The translations under genes were made by a program, and so were the position numbers. From positions 113,492 through 177,491 of the forward strand of contig JAVLUZ010000757.1 in NCBI GenBank assembly GCA_036768485.1: a stretch of 64,000 nucleotides of DNA, in the 5' to 3' direction. Below the pieces are notes generated by a model. It was not told where the DNA came from. It was given only the letters and a program-made list of their open reading frames with translations, and did no database searches. Positions 63,857 to 64,000 of the stretch are shown in pieces (positions within the stretch are counted from its first letter, which is position 1; every line of letters begins with the position of its first letter). This stretch comes from Mermis nigrescens (lineage: Eukaryota > Nematoda > Enoplea > Mermithida > Mermithidae).

Positions 63857-64000
63857 GTATGTGTGCTATCATATCATACGTGTGTTAAAACTCCATATGT
63901 GTGTGTCTCATATTCGTGTCTATTTCGTTTGTACATTCTTTACCGTAAGCTTTGCCCATAGGCCTATTGTTATTCTCGTAGATCCATTCTGCGTTTCTTT

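Overview
The window is AT-rich eukaryotic nuclear DNA from a repeat-rich animal genome. Multi-kilobase introns interrupt every recognisable gene, and there is one 100-N scaffold gap (48078-48177). The best-preserved gene matches insect Pgant7 (GALNT7) better than other GALNT classes as I remember them, so an arthropod, probably an insect, is likely. I cannot name the species. No tRNA, rRNA, CRISPR or prokaryotic operon is visible.

Left half (1929-30570, + strand): eleven consecutive exons encode the last 557 residues of a GALNT7-type polypeptide N-acetylgalactosaminyltransferase. All junction phases agree, from the stem region through the GT-A catalytic domain to the C-terminal ricin-like lectin domain and its stop. 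Only the first exon or exons, carrying the start codon and membrane anchor, lie outside the window.

Middle (about 39.2-48 kb, - strand): the last two exons of a divergent Hox-class homeobox gene. A 6.2-kb intron splits the homeodomain between Q50 and N51. Its intron and upstream flank hold fewer dispersed repeats than the rest of the window. A GC-richer segment with GAGA tracts lies 2 kb upstream of the homeobox exon, next to the gap.

Right part (54-64 kb): a clean 22-codon terminal exon of an unidentified - strand gene (54057-54122). Two + strand exons of a divergent heterotrimeric G-protein alpha subunit follow (54406-54977). Two weak candidates are a 46-codon signal-peptide-like ORF (55284-55424) and a possible first coding exon near the right edge.

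Most of the remaining DNA is short non-autonomous mobile elements and tandem repeats. Several have inverted ends and 8-bp target duplications that I could read directly (hAT-like). One 1.75-kb insertion is supported by an intact empty-site copy elsewhere in the window. Many repeats share a GGCGCTTCGCGCC hairpin recurring about every 90 bp. Palindromic TCGGCGATATCGCCGA arrays lie beside one MITE family. I found no evidence of a new multi-gene system. The most unusual material is the Hox gene and the architecture of these repeats. Repeat-copy boundaries not tied to a target duplication are accurate only to about 10-30 bp.
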